Below, in pieces: positions 36,817 to 48,502 of a stretch of DNA of 64,000 bases. The stretch's first letter is position 1, and each line of letters begins with the position of its first letter. Source of the stretch: Rhizoctonia solani. Its lineage: Eukaryota > Basidiomycota > Agaricomycetes > Cantharellales > Ceratobasidiaceae. A model generated the notes under the pieces. The model ran no database searches, had not been told where the DNA came from, and worked only from the letters and a program-made list of their open reading frames with translations. Position numbers and translations under genes: made by a program. Location of the stretch: NCBI RefSeq assembly GCF_016906535.1, contig NC_057371.1, forward strand, positions 744,001 through 808,000, in the 5' to 3' direction.

Positions 36817-38788
36817 TCAACAGTGTCCTTTATAAGAGACACATTCCGCGCGATGACGCATATAGTCACTACAAAGCTCAGGGGTGAGTCACGCTCCATC
36901 AACTATCGGCAAATGTCACATACGAGTATTGGCAGCTACTATCGCAATAAGTCGCTGTAAGAGAGATACATCCACCACAGATTCGAACAGGTGAATCTGC
37001 CGGCCCGGTAAAGGTATAAGGGCATCCGGTATTAAAACAAAACCCTATTGAGGGAGTTGGAAACCACCCAGCCAATGCTCCGATCCTGGTCCAGGTTTTG
37101 AAGTTGTTAGCATGATATATAGCCAGTTGTTGGCCGTCGTCGGTTAGATAAGATCCCGCCGTTATATGTCGGTAAACGCTTAGCCAGTCTTGAAAACAGG
37201 GACGGAAGCGATCCGCCATCTTTGACTTGTGCCCGTGCAGTAATGTCATAAAGATAGTTAACACGCTCCTAGTGGCCTCGTGCGCATCCATTAATGTTTC
37301 TGAGGCCAATAGGGCATATGAGCTTGTGACCAAATATCAACACCTACTCCAAACTCGCCTAATTCTGTTTCAGAAACCTCCCTACCGCACAATGAAATTG
37401 TTGGAAGCAAAAGTAAGCGACCTGCTAGATCGATCCAGTCTCCTTTTGGAAGTACTTGGGCGAAAAACGTCAAGCCAGGAAGTACGAGCGATCTCTTTGC
37501 AGCCTTAGACTCTTCCAGTAATGGACAACTTGTATGCCTTTAATCATCTTACCGAATACGACAAAATGATGATACATACTAGAATGGATATGTTATGGCT
37601 TCGAGAAGGGCTGCAGCAAATTCGAGTGTCTCACGCCTGTACTCCAAATCCGTTAAGCACCGTTCATCGTCGATCTCCGTCCATAAGCGATGGAATACCG
37701 CTTTAAAATAGACGTCGAAGAATTGCTGAATACCAGGTTGGACTGAGATAGGCATTGAGTGATAAATTTGACTAGAATGGGAGTGGCTGAGCTGTGCAGC
37801 GGGATGCATGTGGTCGAACCAGACTTTTTGTAAGCGCATCGAGGAACACAGGTACATTAATATTCCCCATGAGATCAACTGTCTTATAAGTTACACCAGC
37901 GTTTGGCGCATTACTTCTCGCCCATTTCGAAACAGCGATTAGCCCTTCGATAGAAAAAGCCTCATTGTTCGACGAAGCCAAGGCGCAGCGACATGTGAGA
38001 TCATAGAGAGGCCATCCAATAAAATATTCGCTCTCTCTGTTGAGATGAGTAACTACTAGCTGAGAGGGAATAGTAAAAACGCACTGCTCTAACCGTGGGC
38101 TGGATTTCCATGCACTCCATGCTGCGACAAAAATTGTGTCCCATCCGTGTATACCTGGAACTGAGCTGCATATCTCGAATATGACATCGTACGAGTCTAT
38201 CATATTATCTAGAAGATCTTTTAAGAGCTCTCGGGACGCGCCGCATTGCGCATCAGAACATGCCATGGCTCTGACGCTTTCTTGGTGCAATGCGCGGGAT
38301 ACCACATCGGCCCCAGGGTCTTCCGGAAGTCCAAGGATAATCGTTTCCTCTAAATATGCTCTCTGGCCAATACGTCTATTTGGATCCCCATGACCAGCAA
38401 TTGAATGCACAAGACACCAAAATAATGATCAAATACCTATTTGTCCTTTGTGAATCTATGCGGCCCCTCTCACGGATAGCAAGTTCAAGAAGCTTACCTC
38501 ATTATCTATGGTGTAGGCGTGTATTATAATTAACACTGGAGAGATAATCCTATTGTACCATATCTCAGGGTTTGTCGTCCACCTTAATATAGCTTCGGGA
38601 TAGTTTAATAACAGAAGCACATCTTCAAGTACATTGCACGTTAGTTCGGGTTTGAGGTCCCCATCATGAAACAGCAAGTATGACTCGAGCACTTGCTCGT
38701 AGCTCGGTGTGCGAGCAGGAATGTAGCTTTCGGTCAACTCGAGGTAATCGACGAGCTCAAGACCCCAAGGGTGATTTGAGAAACTCAT
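36817..38788 (-). CDS. MYND-type zinc-finger protein
   Basis: A mostly helical protein of unknown role, starting at the ATG 38786-38788. At the C-terminus it ends in a zinc-binding cluster: C-F-N-T-G-C, then I-C-G-G-C, then Y-C-D-S-S-C-Q, and after the last intron (gtatgt...gtag) R-H-R-A-E-C. This is the MYND order (C-C, C-C, C-C, H-C), with a CX4C first pair in place of CX2C. MYND fingers bind proline-rich peptides. Agaricomycete genomes often carry expanded families of such proteins with the finger at the end; no function is assigned. The frame holds in all exons that I checked. Confidence 0.75.
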
Positions 38789-39192
38789 TGTAGAACAAGC
38801 TCACTAACCAGCTATTACACAAGAGGATGATAAGGTATCAGCTTCAAGAGTTGTATAGTTTGAGAGGGAGTGGCTTGGAGAAAGGGTGATGGAAATCGAC
38901 AAACCCAGAAACAAAGCCCCCTGGGGTATGGCAAGTTATTTGGATGTATTGATCATGCACGAGGTCGTGTATAGTATATTTCAAATATCCATCTATAGGC
39001 CATTTCTACCCAGAGTATTTGGTTCGGGAACGCGATGGCTGAAGTCTCTGTCCGACGTATCCCACACATGTTTCAGATGTGTACGAATAATAATTTATGT
39101 ATTACTTGCGTGAGGTATCTCACCCGTAAACAATTGTGTGAAATAGTGTCCTCTTTGAAATTCCTCTGATTCAGCTTTACGCCACGACCAAG
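38789..39192. promoter_or_regulatory. Divergent promoter region
   Basis: 404 bp between the divergent MYND gene and the kinase-like gene; no clear core element was recognised. Confidence 0.35.
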
Positions 39193-40420
39193 ATGGATCC
39201 ATCAAACAGTACCAACTCGAACATACTCATCGTTCTTTGCGGGCTAGTTGGTTCAGGGAAAGTATGCACCCCAAATTGGCTTTTTTTGAATAACGTCATC
39301 CTTATTTCCTCAAGTCAACATTCGCTACCGCTCTCCAGCGCGAATTCCCCGAAGTTCGTCGATGTAACCAAGACGAGCTCGGAAGACGCGAAGACGTCGA
39401 ACGAGAAGTTCACGCCGCTCTCTCACAGGGTCTATCTGTTTGCGTAGACCGAACCAATTTCGACCCAGGGTGAGAGTTTAGCTGGCTTGGGAGATCCATT
39501 TCAGTTTGTTGTATACATATTTACATCGACGTCGTGATTGTGGTATAGCCAACGTCGAACCTGGATCGATATTGCGCGTCAACATTCGAACATTGAAATA
39601 TGGGGAATCACGATGGATACGCCGTTTGATGTAGGTGTCTGCTACTCTAATAACACGCGAAGGGCCGTTGGAACTGATATGAATGCTATGGCAATAAGAC
39701 CTGTCACGCGAGGCTAATCGAACGTCCGTGATATGTTCGTCATATCCAAACGAAGCAACGTTGGTATTTACATTCTCCTAAACAGGCAAGGACCACCCGA
39801 CACTCAAGACGCCGGAGAAAGCAGTTGAAGGCATGTAGCCCGAATCCAAATCCAATCCAACACCGTGACTGACGCCGGCATACAGTCCTATCTCGATTCA
39901 GCTACCAGTTCGTTCCCATCAGCGCCAACGAAGGGTTCAACCGAGTATACCGTATCGCGCCTAGAGAGAATCCAGACTATACGCGCGAAGAGCTGGAAAA
40001 CATTTTAGCGGCCATCCGAGAGAGTCCCTATGCCCCTTTCCCAGATGCATTACCACAGGCTTCTAGGAGCTCGCAAGACCGCGGCAGGCGAGGCTATTTC
40101 TCTTCTCGTGGGTCTGGCTCTCACGGCTGGCGCTCCATCATCCGGCATCGCCATCATCATCATGGGGTCCAACTCTCAAGGCCCACAACAGGATTTGAGC
40201 TCGGCAACTGGCGGGTTCAAGGGTCGTCATCGACGGATTCACATAGAGGATACGGGTACCGTGCCGGGGCTGGGGTCGAGGACGGGGGCGAGGGGAGTCA
40301 AACTACAGCTCTGGGTACGTGCACCACGGAGGAAGCGGGGCTTATCCCCGAGGGCGTCCAACAGGAACTTGGTCTCAAACACCTCCTCGACCTATCCCAT
40401 CTTCCCACAACTCCGACCTG
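39193..40420 (+). CDS. P-loop polynucleotide kinase-like protein
   Basis: Nucleoside-triphosphate-dependent kinase fold resembling the kinase half of PNKP/T4 Pnk. Walker A G-L-V-G-S-G-K is split by an intron just before S-T-F. Then R-R-C-N-Q-D-E-L-G, the catalytic-type block V-D-R-T-N-F-D-P-G-Q-R-R, H-A-R-L-I-E-R-K-D-H-P-T-L-K, and L-S-R-F-S-Y-Q-F. No phosphatase domain is present. The C-terminal third is Arg/Gly/Ser-rich and contains five His in a row (about 40145-40165), suggesting nucleic-acid contact. The intron starting at 39831 uses a GC donor (gcatgt), required for the frame. The stop is at 40418-40420; the alternative frame to 40431 is spurious. Confidence 0.8.
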
Positions 40421-40982
40421 AACCCACTTGAATCTCAGCATTCTGATGTTCCTGGTAATACTTGATGTAATTTATCGTTCTCGTTGATTGGATTGATCTT
40501 GATGAGGGCACGCATATTTGAGACCGGCAGATGGTGAAATAACCGGTTTACAAGACCATCTTTTTAAAAAAGGGTTCTATTTTCATTGAACGTTTTCACT
40601 CTGGTGGTGTACATCGTATACGAAAAAGAAAGAAGATATACAACAAAAGAGTGCATCATGATGTGAGTATGAGAAGAGAGGAAATCGAGCATGCGAGAAA
40701 AAAGAGCGACTGTCCAGATAGTCCGGAGGTGAGATTAGGGAATGTATATGCGAAGAGAGACATGCAAGAGAGAAACATGCATCCATGAAAAAAGCAAGAG
40801 GGGATATATAATTAAAGCCGCCAAGAGGGCTACAAGATAGGTATGCATGGGTATACCCGAAACCCAAGATATACACATAAAGAAAACAAGCACGTCCAGT
40901 GCTCTAAATATATAAAAAAAGATAGATCCAGATGCCAGCATAAAACGAACGAACAAACCAAACAAACCAAACAAAAAAGGGA
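40421..40982. other. Convergent 3' region
   Basis: 3' flanks of two convergent genes. It is rich in A and GA tracts, with no gene. Confidence 0.45.
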
Positions 40983-43684
40983 TCAAATCATCTCACTCAC
41001 AACGCTCGCCCCATCAAACGCAATCGTATCCGACAACAACGCCCGGTCGTTCAACCGCGCATGCAGAGTCCCGCCCGCCTTGTCGCTCGCTTCAAGCAGC
41101 TGCTCAAACTTGGCGACTTTTTCTTGTTCGGTCAGTTTCGACTTGGAGCGCGAGTCGTCGAGCTCTCTGAACGTGAAGAGGGTCCCGAGCGAGTTTGAGC
41201 GCGGACGAGGCGGGAGCTGTGTTTGGTCCCGGTCCTGGTCCCGGTTCCAATCCCGGGCTTGAGCTTGGGTCTGGGGACGCGGTCGTGGGGAAGGCATGCC
41301 CATCGATGCCGAGCGTGGGGATCTCGGAGACGGGGCGGCGGGGGCGGCGGATACGGGTCGAGGAGAAAGGGTCGGGATCGTCAGTCGTCGTCGTTTAACC
41401 GGGTCGGTCGTCGAAGCACGTTCGGTTTAGGTTTCGTCGGTGCGTTGGACAATGCAGGGCTCGAGAGAGGTGTGATGCTGGATCCGACCTTGTCTCGTGA
41501 TTTTTGTGCCGTGCGGGGTCGTTTGGGAGGCGGGAGACTGGGGGACGCTCCGACTCCGCGTTGTGGGTGTTGCTCGGTACTAATGGTTCGCGGTCCCGCG
41601 GTATGTACTGTTGGGCGAGTTCTCCGGGAGAGACGATGTGTTTCCCAACGGAGAGGAGGGATCTCTTCTCCCAGATCAATGTACGATGACATGCTGGTCC
41701 TCGGACTCTGGGTCTTGCCAAATGAAGACTTGGGAGACGAGCTCGGGGCCGAGTCGTTGGTCATCGACGGACGCCATTCATGGCTCAACGATGGCCTCCC
41801 GCCAGATGCAGAACGGTTCCGAGAGGGCTGGGCTGAGTCGGGACACTAACGGTGCCATGCCCACTCAAACTGCTCGGCCCAGAATGAATACTGTTGGCCG
41901 TACTGCTCGGCTCGCGAGTTGCGAATCGCGCAAGGTCAGGCCGAACTTCTTCGCCATAGTCATATACGGAGCTACGACGACTGGTAGGCAGAGGAGGAAC
42001 CGGGGGCGCCTTTTCAGCCTGTGGCGGTTCGGAATCAGAGCTTGGACGAGTAGAAAATACAAGGAAACTTACTTGGTGGCTCTTTTTCTCCTTCAACGTT
42101 CCGGTCGACATCTTCTTGACCAAGCGCCAAATTTTGTTCTCCCTGCGTGCATCGTTGGTGATGGCTGTAGGTCTGGGACACTCGCTAGGCATGGAATCGC
42201 TACGGACCATGGTACTACGTCTGGATGACGAGTCGCATTTGAGAGAAGGGGTGGGGATGACTCTTTGTATATGGTGTGCAGGTCGTCTTTTCTGAACAAC
42301 GGAGGCTGGGATTCTGTGCGAGCCATCGGAGGGTCCTGGCCAGCAAACTTGGAAACCGTAGCTGCTCTCTGCCTCTCCCGTTCCTTCTCCTGCACCGCTG
42401 CCAGATCCCGTCTGGTCCTCTCCTTGCGACTCACACTATCCGCCCGTCTCTGTCGCTCGATTTTTCTGCCTCGGGCCTAGACTCGGTATTCTTAGACCCT
42501 GTGTTCTTAGGCTCCCAGATGTCCAGCTTGGTGACCGCCTCCTGTTCAGGGCGAACAAGCCCCCGAAAGTCTTCAATCGAAAGATGGCGAGACAGACGCC
42601 TCTGGTTTGTGCGGGGCACACGCATCATGGCATCCTGATCCAAAAGCCGAGGGGAACTCGTAGTAGACTGAACGACGGACAAGACAGGAGACCGCGTATG
42701 TGAACCGAGGGAGGGGCGAGTGTGAAACCAATGCCGCGCAGGCCAACGCGTTCTTTTTCGCGTGACCAATCGTTCCTTCCTGCTTCCCATTCCTTCCATC
42801 ATCATGTGGGAGTCGTTTTCTCTCGATCGGGGGTGTAGAGGGGGAGATCGGTTTCGCCGTCGCTCATGATCCCGGCGCCCGGGTTGGAGTTTTTGCGGCG
42901 CCTGAAACGGGCCGAAACTTTACGGCTCAGACCACGGGCTAGGGAAGGCTCGGGCTTGGGAGATGATGATGATGCCGGTGATGATGTAGGGCCTGCACCG
43001 CGAGAGCGAGCGGAGGAGAGTCTCCTACAGCGACTACTCGCCCGGACGGTGATTCAAATGGATTGCGAGACTGGCCTTGGGCTTGTTGGGCAGGTTCTGA
43101 GGGTGCACGGGGGCGGGACTTGGACCGGGCCCCGGTTGGCCGGTGTTCCCGATCGGCGACATCGACTTGGTATGCCATTTGGGTGCGTTGGGCATAGGCA
43201 CGGGCATAGGCGGATGCTGGCGTAGTCGCAGCTGGATCGGCAAGAGTAAACGACGGAGCGGACGGAATGGGCCCGTCGAGGGGCATCTGGCGGGCCTTGG
43301 GTGTGCTCGCATCGTCCTGGGTCTTGCTCGGCCGGCGCTTGAGAAATCCTCGTCCAAGACTATTTGAGCGCTTCACGTGCTAGTAGTGGGTTCGGGTGTC
43401 GGTGGATGGGAGACTAGAGTAAGCGGACGAGAGCCACACGGATCGGCAGGACGGGATAAAAGCCTTTTCACTTCGAATTTTTGCGAGGCGGTCGAGCTCG
43501 AGGGCGAGGACGGCGTTTCGGTCATGGCAAACGGTCGGCGTGGGGATGTGGTAAAGGACGAAGAGGTCCAACTTGGAGCTGATAGTTCTAATTAGAGCCA
43601 AGTTAGCTTAATTGACTCATCCCAATGACGCTACTCACGCATGTTGGATCGCGGCTCGTCGTGGGGCTCACGCGAAAGAGGCAT
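40983..43684 (-). CDS. Unknown disordered Ser/Pro/Arg-rich protein
   Basis: I do not recognise this protein. It starts at the ATG 43682-43684 (M-P-L-S-R-E-P) and ends at 40983 with a helical stretch (L-T-E-Q-E-K-V-A-K-F-E-Q-L-L). Most of it is low-complexity Ser/Pro/Arg/Thr, with a basic helical part E-R-Q-R-R-A-D-S-V-S-R-K-E-R. The frame changes many times. At least five changes each fit one lost base in a homopolymer: 42816-42819, 42461-42465, 42331-42333, 41840-41842 and 41394-41396. Others are likely near 43030 and 43376. Intron gtaagt near 42070 is convincing. With the bases restored, one continuous protein runs the full length, so I list one gene rather than several fragments. Confidence 0.62.
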
Positions 43685-45534
43685 CGCTTATAGGTGAAAA
43701 CAAGCCGATGATATCAAAAGTCGTGTGCACCTCGACCACCCTCGCTACAAGGTTTCAAATACACAGTCACCACGCAGCGCTTTAAAAAAAAAATCAAACA
43801 AGTAACCGAAACGGAAGAAAAGTGAAGAGCAAGGACAGGAGCGTGTTAAACGAACGACTAAATGTGAATACCACGTATTTAACTCGGTAAGAATGTGCGC
43901 CTGCGCAAAGGCCGGGTCTGGGAATCCCAAATCCAACCACTGGGCCCGTATATCAGCAATATCACATCAGGGCCCATCAGGGTCGTTCTCCACTACTCCA
44001 GGTTCCTATGGCGCCCGACATTAACCACAAGCGCTGGCTTCCTACAAAGTACAGTGTTCTCCAAGTGCTGTTCTCATCCCACACCAGTTCTATTTTCCTC
44101 CGATGTTCGCCGGACCTATGGTCGCCCGTCCATGTGAATCATTTGCAGTGACCCCCCCTCAACTCGTTCCTCTCTGCTCTTGTGCCGCGGATTCTCCGAC
44201 CGACACAATCACCCACCCACCGCCATTCATTTCGGCCAATTTACCGAACCTTGTAATTGGGCAAACATATCAGCGCGGCTGATCATTACCCCATTGCTCG
44301 TTGTCGCTGATTTCGCGTGTCAATTTCGCGGGGGCTGAAGGCTCGATCACCAGCGCATGCACCTACACCTGCACCTACTAAAACACAAGGTTTGGATATC
44401 CACTTTTCCTCCATCGGCACCTTCACATGTACACGCCTGTCTACATCATCCTGGACTAAAACTTCACCTTTTCCATCCCCATTCACAGGGATTAAAAAAG
44501 ATTCGCATTCAGGGATACAATCTCACCACCTTCCTAAGAAACACGCATCCCAACCCTTGCGGTCAAATACCTAATTAGTCCTAAAATCTACATATTTCAT
44601 TAAACCCAATTCCGTGTTCCAGGAGGTGGCTGTACCTTGGCCCAAGATGAAACCGCCACGTGACTGGTTTCACCCGACGGTGGCGTAGTTGAGCGGGACC
44701 TGTTTTGCGGGATGTTTCATACCGATTTGCCCCCCCAGGGGCGGTATAGGGCACCAGGTTGCTGCATGTCATGATTGTGAGGGTTGGTTGCGATTGGCTC
44801 TGTTATGGCGGCTGCCGAATTTTTCAATTTTTTCCATGCGTAAACAGAGAGTGTGTCTGCCGTGCGCCGGTAAATCCTGAATAGGAGAGGGGGATGTACG
44901 TATGTGGCACGACACATCTATAGCCGGTGCTCCGCACGTGGACTAGTGGCAACAGCGTTTATTTGCGCCACCAGCCATTTAACTTTCTTCATAGTGCTTA
45001 GTCTTTATGCATGGACGGTTGTCTGATCGCTAGACAGCCGATGAAATACACGAGTTGAACTCTGACCCATATCAACCCGGCCCGTACAACCACGGTGAGA
45101 TAGAGTGTCTGAGAGCATGACCGGGTCGGAAGATCATGTGCCGGCGGCTTATTATCATGGGTCAGCCTGCGTGCTTCGAGTTCAATTCACCCTACTCGAT
45201 TCGACACAGTTTTATCCAACTTGGTCTCTTGTCTCCATGCTTCCCGGTTTCGAACTCGATCATCAACAGAGAGTAGCAACCGACCTGATCGGGCCAAAAG
45301 GTCACAACACGCATCTTCGTCAACGTGGATATACACCCTCGTAATTCCGAATGACGCACAACGGCCAAAAGCCCGTGAAATCCGGGCCGAATGGCATTCA
45401 ACTCGTACACACCTCGATGACAAAGACACCCGCATATTCACATCACCAAGTCTCATCGAATTGAACCAATCATTTTGGGAAAACCGTGCATATAACATGA
45501 TGGCATAAAGCAGTGGGTAGGGTGATACAGTGGA
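43685..45534. other. 1.85-kb intergenic region
   Basis: No supported gene. Short frames have no domain and no exon logic. It holds the promoter of the minus-strand gene ending at 40983 and the 3' flank of RPL33. Confidence 0.5.
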
Positions 45535-46176
45535 ATCAAATCGAGGAGGGGTAGAGCATCTGCAATTGGCTGTTAGCGTGCCATGAATCGTACTAGACTA
45601 TAAAGGACGCACCACTCGGACACTCGCGCCAAATGCATGAGGAGGAATGTTGGATCGGAATTTGCTCTTTACAACACCCGAGTTACCATGTGGGCGAGTT
45701 ACACGACTATAATTCCATCAGCCTCGGCGCCAAAACAAGCAAAGAAAAAGAAAAAGACACTCACCCCCAGATAACCCTAATCTTAGACCCCTTGATTTCC
45801 CGCTTTGCCTTGTAGACATATGCAAGTCGCTAAGCCCGTCCAGTGAGCAAGGGGCTACGGGATGGGATATGACTCGACGTACCTTGCCGAGATAGAATTG
45901 AGCCTCGTCCTTGTTCGAGACACCCTCGATCTGGATGAGCGAGGTGTTGGGACGGGTGTTGCGCTTGCCGCGCTTGTGTCCCAGAATACGGCCCTTGGTG
46001 TACAGACTGCAAGTAAACCCCAATTAGCATTTCGTCCCGTCCATCCATCCACATAGCCGGAGCCCAATCCACTTTTGATCCATATTCCCAGTCCGTTTAT
46101 CCATCCAGCATTGACATTTCGTGCTCTAGCATAGTTTATGAGCCCGAAATATAAACACTCACCGAGTGCTCGGCAT
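45535..46176 (-). CDS. RPL33: 60S ribosomal protein eL33 (L35Ae)
   Basis: Ribosomal protein of the large subunit. The first exon is M-P-S-T-R (ATG at 46174-46176). Later exons give [12 protein letters not shown], then [11 protein letters not shown], then [14 protein letters not shown], then [15 protein letters not shown], and finally V-M-L-Y-P-S-S-I with stop at 45535. All intron phases agree and the frame is intact, in contrast to several neighbours. It is divergent from BUD20 with about 195 bp between. Confidence 0.96.
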
Positions 46177-46371
46177 ATTTTACAAGTCGACTTGAATCGA
46201 GTCGGTCGGTCGCGTTGTGTCGGTGTGTCGGACGCAAATTTTGATCCGACGGAGTGAGTGATTTCGTCAGGGTCTCGGGTGGGGTAATAATTTTGGACTT
46301 GAGCGACGATCTATATTATGTGAGTTTTCTCCAACTTGTGCTTGCCAAAGGCTAATGCGGTACAGCTGGCA
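46177..46371. promoter_or_regulatory. Divergent RPL33-BUD20 promoter
   Basis: 195 bp shared by two 60S-subunit genes on opposite strands, which suggests joint regulation with ribosome biogenesis. No named motif was identified. Confidence 0.55.
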
Positions 46372-46866
46372 ATGGGACGATTAAGAAGGTCGAGGGTGCA
46401 CAAGGCACAAGGGATGTGCACCGTGCGAGTCGGACAAGGGTGGTTTGCAGGTTTGGCCTTACATAGAGCATGGAATGAATATGTTCTGGAATATAGGCTC
46501 GGACAAGAGATTTGGACCAGATTCAGCTGCACGATCTTGACCCTGCTGTCCGTGCCAAACTGGAAGCGCAGCCGATCGATGTGGAAAAGCCTGGGCTGGC
46601 ACAGCACTATTGTGTCGAGTGCGCCAAGTACTATGAAACGGATGCTGCACTGAGGTCTCACTGGAAGAGCAAGGTAAGTTATACTTGTCTATCTCGGTAC
46701 ACGATTAATGTGTCTACAGGTCCACAAACGACGATGTAAACAACTTAAAGAACCAGCGTATACGATCGAAGAGGCGGAAAGGGCCGGTGGACTCGGGAGA
46801 GAAGTCCGTAAACGACCTAATACCGACGCCACCGCCGCTGCACCAGATATGGAGTTGATCGCATAG
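46372..46866 (+). CDS. BUD20: Pre-60S export/biogenesis zinc-finger protein Bud20 (ZNF593)
   Basis: Shuttling C2H2 protein on late pre-60S particles, helping their nuclear export. The ATG at 46372 gives M-G-R-L-R-R-S-R-V-H-K-A. The second exon gives D-L-D-Q-I-Q-L-H-D-L, then the finger H-Y-C-V-E-C-A-K-Y-Y...L-R-S-H-W-K-S-K, and after an intron V-H-K-R-R-C-K-Q-L-K-E-P-A-Y-T-I-E-E-A-E, the hallmark of this family. One base seems lost at about 46406 in exon 1; restoring it gives K-A-T-R-D-V-H-R-A-S-R-T-R, the usual basic stretch. It ends in a short acidic tail. Confidence 0.92.
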
Positions 46867-47028
46867 ACACCCCATGTAACATCCTTGCTCATTAATTTAT
46901 TCAATCGAGACCCGTTTGCATTTCATTCATCCCAAGCTCGGCCCCTAAGATTACCTAATCTGGAGTAATTCGTTTGCACTCGTCCACGTCCACCCCCCTT
47001 TGGCTTGTCGTTTACTTTGCGAATCGTT

Positions 47029-48341
47029 ATGCTCGAGTCTAGTGTTACTGAAATTGCTGTTGCGGCTGTCACCGTAAGTCCGACAAGCTTACGTTTGTTT
47101 CGGCCGCTGATGGGTTCATTTGCCAGGTCGCTGTCGGCGCCGCATTCTACTTTGGTGCGCCCAAACCCTCGGCGGACGGCACGGTCGAACCAGACCAAGA
47201 GCAAACAAGCACAAAGGCCACATCCACCTCGAAAAAATCAGGCAAAAAGAACAAGAAAAAGTCGTTGCCTGGGAACATTGTACGAGCGACATCAGGCGAA
47301 GACACCGCCGCCGAAGAGCCTATTCCGCTCAAACCACAGCCACCACAGCCACAGCAATCACAACCACTACCGCAACAGAAAGAAAAGGAAGTGACGCCCA
47401 AGCCCGAGGTTCCGCCATCGAGCTCAACAGCGTCGAAAAAGAAGAAGAAGAAGAGCAAGGCACCGGTGTCGAGTATCGAAACGACGTTGGCCCAGGCTCA
47501 GACCCAGCCGAGTGCGAGTGCTTACGAATCGTCGAGTGCCAACGACGGAGCATGGACACGCGTAGAGACAAGGAAGAGAGGAGGCAAGTCAGGGGCTGTG
47601 CTCAGCGATGGACTCACCACGTCGGTCACCGGCACCGAAGACGAGGCCGAGGAACAAGTCAAGCAGCCCACACTGGCCGAACGATTGCTTCCTGCCGGGC
47701 GTAAGACAGGTGTTGAAGAGTGAGCGTTACTTGGCTTTAATTCGAGTTTTATGCTGATTTTTTGTGGGTAGTATGCTTGAAACGCCCCAGTACCCTGAGG
47801 TTGCGCGCGTAATGCGCGTCAAATCCGAAGGGGAACCTCAGCCTGCGCCGGGATATTCATGGGGCGACTATGAAGATGCGGACGAGAACAAGGTCGTTTC
47901 CATGGACGATGACGAGACCGACGAGGGCGGGTGGGGTGTCGTTAAAAGCCGCAGTATGTCCCTAGTTAGCCCCGTTTGCCATTCGCTTGACTCGGCATAG
48001 AACCCAAACGTAGCCAAACTGTTACGCAAGCGTCTAGCCAGGCTAAATCATCCTCTGGTACGCCATGCCCTATTCGACTTGTTTATCGTGTTTAACTCTA
48101 ATTCGTAGACCCCTCTGCACTAACCAAAAAACAACGCCAAAATGCTGCCAAGCGCGATGCAACCAAGGCAGCCAAGGCTGATGCCGAAGAAGACCGAGTT
48201 GCCAAACTCCAAGCACACAAACGCGCACTCGAGCGCGAGCGGATCGCTGAGGCCTATGCCAAGCCCGCTTCAGGCAAGGGTAAAGCGAGCGGAGGGATGA
48301 CTGCCAGCGTCAACGAAAAGGGGAGCCTTGTCTGGGACTGA
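47029..48341 (+). CDS. Unknown protein with N-terminal membrane anchor and Lys-rich body
   Basis: Not recognised. Exon 1 is M-L-E-S-S-V-T-E-I-A-V-A-A-V-T; joined to V-A-V-G-A-A-F-Y-F-G it makes one hydrophobic helix, followed by a Lys-rich stretch, so a signal-anchor facing the cytosol is likely. The middle is Pro/Gln/Ser-rich with a run of six Lys. Conserved-looking blocks are A-W-T-R-V-E-T-R-K-R and L-A-E-R-L-L-P-A-G-R-K-T-G-V. The C-terminus is a charged helix (L-T-K-K-Q-R-Q-N-A-A-K-R). A ribosome- or RNA-associated ER protein is possible but unproven. Four to five exons; frame intact. Confidence 0.72.
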
Positions 48342-48502
48342 GATCGGCCCCTTGGCCTACTATCCTGCCATGTGGGAGATCGGGTCGCTGCTTTGGAACC
48401 AACGAGATTGACGTGCTGATGCTTACGATTTTGTATACATGTTACAGACGCTATATTTGTCTAGTTTAAACACTCGCTATCAAAGAATTTACTGTAACAT
48501 AA

